The notes under the pieces were generated by a model that was not told the DNA's origin, did not search any database, and worked only from the letters and a program-made list of their open reading frames with translations. From Christensenellaceae bacterium (GTDB lineage Bacteria > Bacillota > Clostridia > Christensenellales > Aristaeellaceae): a stretch of 7,243 bases of DNA. Within the stretch, counting starts at the first letter, position 1; each line of letters starts with the position of its first letter. Shown here piece after piece: positions 6,589 through 7,243 of the stretch. Both the position numbers and the translations under genes were made by a program. The stretch spans positions 1-7,243 of the forward strand of contig JADGQP010000089.1 in assembly GCA_017881705.1 (NCBI GenBank), given 5' to 3'.

Positions 6589-7243
6589 ATGACGAAAAAC
6601 AACCAGAAATTGCTCAACATGCTCAACGTCCTTTCGGATGGTTTGATCGTGTTGCTTTCTTATTTGTTTTCCGTCTGGATCTGGCTGGATGTATTTAAAG
6701 AATTTTCCGGCAACATGGCTACCATCCGCTCCTGGCGTGAAGGCATGGGGCTGGCCGCGGCATTGTATTCGCTTGCGATGCTGTTGCTGCTGGCGCTTTT
6801 TGGCCTGTACAACCGCGCGCATTTCCGGCGTTTTTGGCAGGAGGCGCTGGTCATTCTGGAGGCGAACGCGCTGGGTATTTTGGCGGTAGGTTCGCTGTTG
6901 TTCCTATTCCGTCTTCAGGATTTCTCCCGCGGCGTGCTGGCCGTCTTCTTTGTTACCAATTCGCTGGCTCTCTCCGCCAAACGTTCTCTCCTGCGTGTGG
7001 CAACCGTAAGAATTCGGGAAAAAGGTCTTTATCAAAAGCGCGTGCTGGTGGTCGGCACGGCAAACCTTGCAAGGCAATACGTACGCAACGTCGCGATGGA
7101 AAAGCAATTAGGCTATACGGTATTCGGCTGCCTTGGGCAGAAGCCTGCGGATATGGATGCCGCATACCTGGGCTGGTACAACCAGTTGGAAAATTACCTG
7201 CAGGATTCCGGTATCGACGAAGTTATTGTCGCCCTGGAGCCGG
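6589..7243 (+). CDS. Polyprenyl glycosylphosphotransferase, N-terminal part (3' end cut off)
   Basis: Membrane enzyme of the WcaJ/CpsE type that moves a sugar-1-phosphate from a nucleotide sugar to undecaprenyl phosphate, the first step in building an exopolysaccharide or capsule unit. The 218 visible residues hold four hydrophobic segments (about 15-35, 53-74, 86-107 and 114-131). The family signatures FGLYNR (71-76) and DFSRGVL (111-117) are present. A Rossmann-like cytoplasmic domain follows (CoA_binding_3 type), starting with KRVLVVGTANLARQY (150-164) and reaching DEVIVALEP at the edge. The catalytic sugar-transferase domain lies beyond the window, so which sugar it uses cannot be said. 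A related nucleotide-sugar dehydratase (CapD type) shares the N-terminal half and is the main alternative, though the total layout favours a transferase. It is probably the first gene of a polysaccharide operon driven by the promoter at 6243-6271. Confidence 0.85.
   Translation, partial: MTKNNQKLLNMLNVLSDGLIVLLSYLFSVWIWLDVFKEFSGNMATIRSWREGMGLAAALYSLAMLLLLALFGLYNRAHFRRFWQEALVILEANALGILAVGSLLFLFRLQDFSRGVLAVFFVTNSLALSAKRSLLRVATVRIREKGLYQKRVLVVGTANLARQYVRNVAMEKQLGYTVFGCLGQKPADMDAAYLGWYNQLENYLQDSGIDEVIVALEP

Noticed and set aside
6364..6822. 152-codon open frame on the - strand, partly in the non-coding leader
   Set aside because: Half of it is antisense to the glycosylphosphotransferase gene, it has no recognisable domain, and the promoter and repeats on the + strand explain the region better.

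Overview
The window is a stretch of bacterial chromosome. Every supported gene lies on the + strand. Short gene spacing, GGAG/GGAGG ribosome-binding sites and a preference for G/C at third codon positions fit a fairly GC-rich member of the Bacillota, probably the Clostridia. That placement is inferred from gene families and style, not from a marker gene.

Layout. (1) 3-536: the 3' part of a GntR-family (FCD subfamily) transcription regulator, cut by the left edge and closed by a strong intrinsic terminator at 540-580. (2) 614-3696: a tight pair, an M3-family oligoendopeptidase (PepF type) overlapping by 4 nt with a class II tRNA nucleotidyltransferase (CCA-adding type). (3) 3764-5083: a multi-pass membrane protein resembling the DUF6056 family, 67 nt further on with no terminator between. 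(4) 5217-6131: an exported protein with a CHAP cysteine hydrolase domain and a C-terminal peptidoglycan-binding domain. (5) 6132-6588: a 457-nt non-coding stretch with a textbook sigma-A promoter (TTGACA-N17-TATAAT), a predicted leader of about 310 nt and a two-block direct repeat. (6) 6589-7243: the N-terminal half of a polyprenyl glycosylphosphotransferase, the type of enzyme that starts exopolysaccharide or capsule repeat units, cut by the right edge.

The left half is housekeeping (peptide turnover, tRNA maturation). The right half turns to the cell surface: a polytopic membrane protein that may handle glycans, a secreted wall hydrolase, and the start of what is probably a surface polysaccharide operon reading out of the window. 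I see no RNA gene, CRISPR array, insertion sequence or clear sign of recent transfer. The part most worth a second look is the 6132-6588 leader, together with the DUF6056-like protein.
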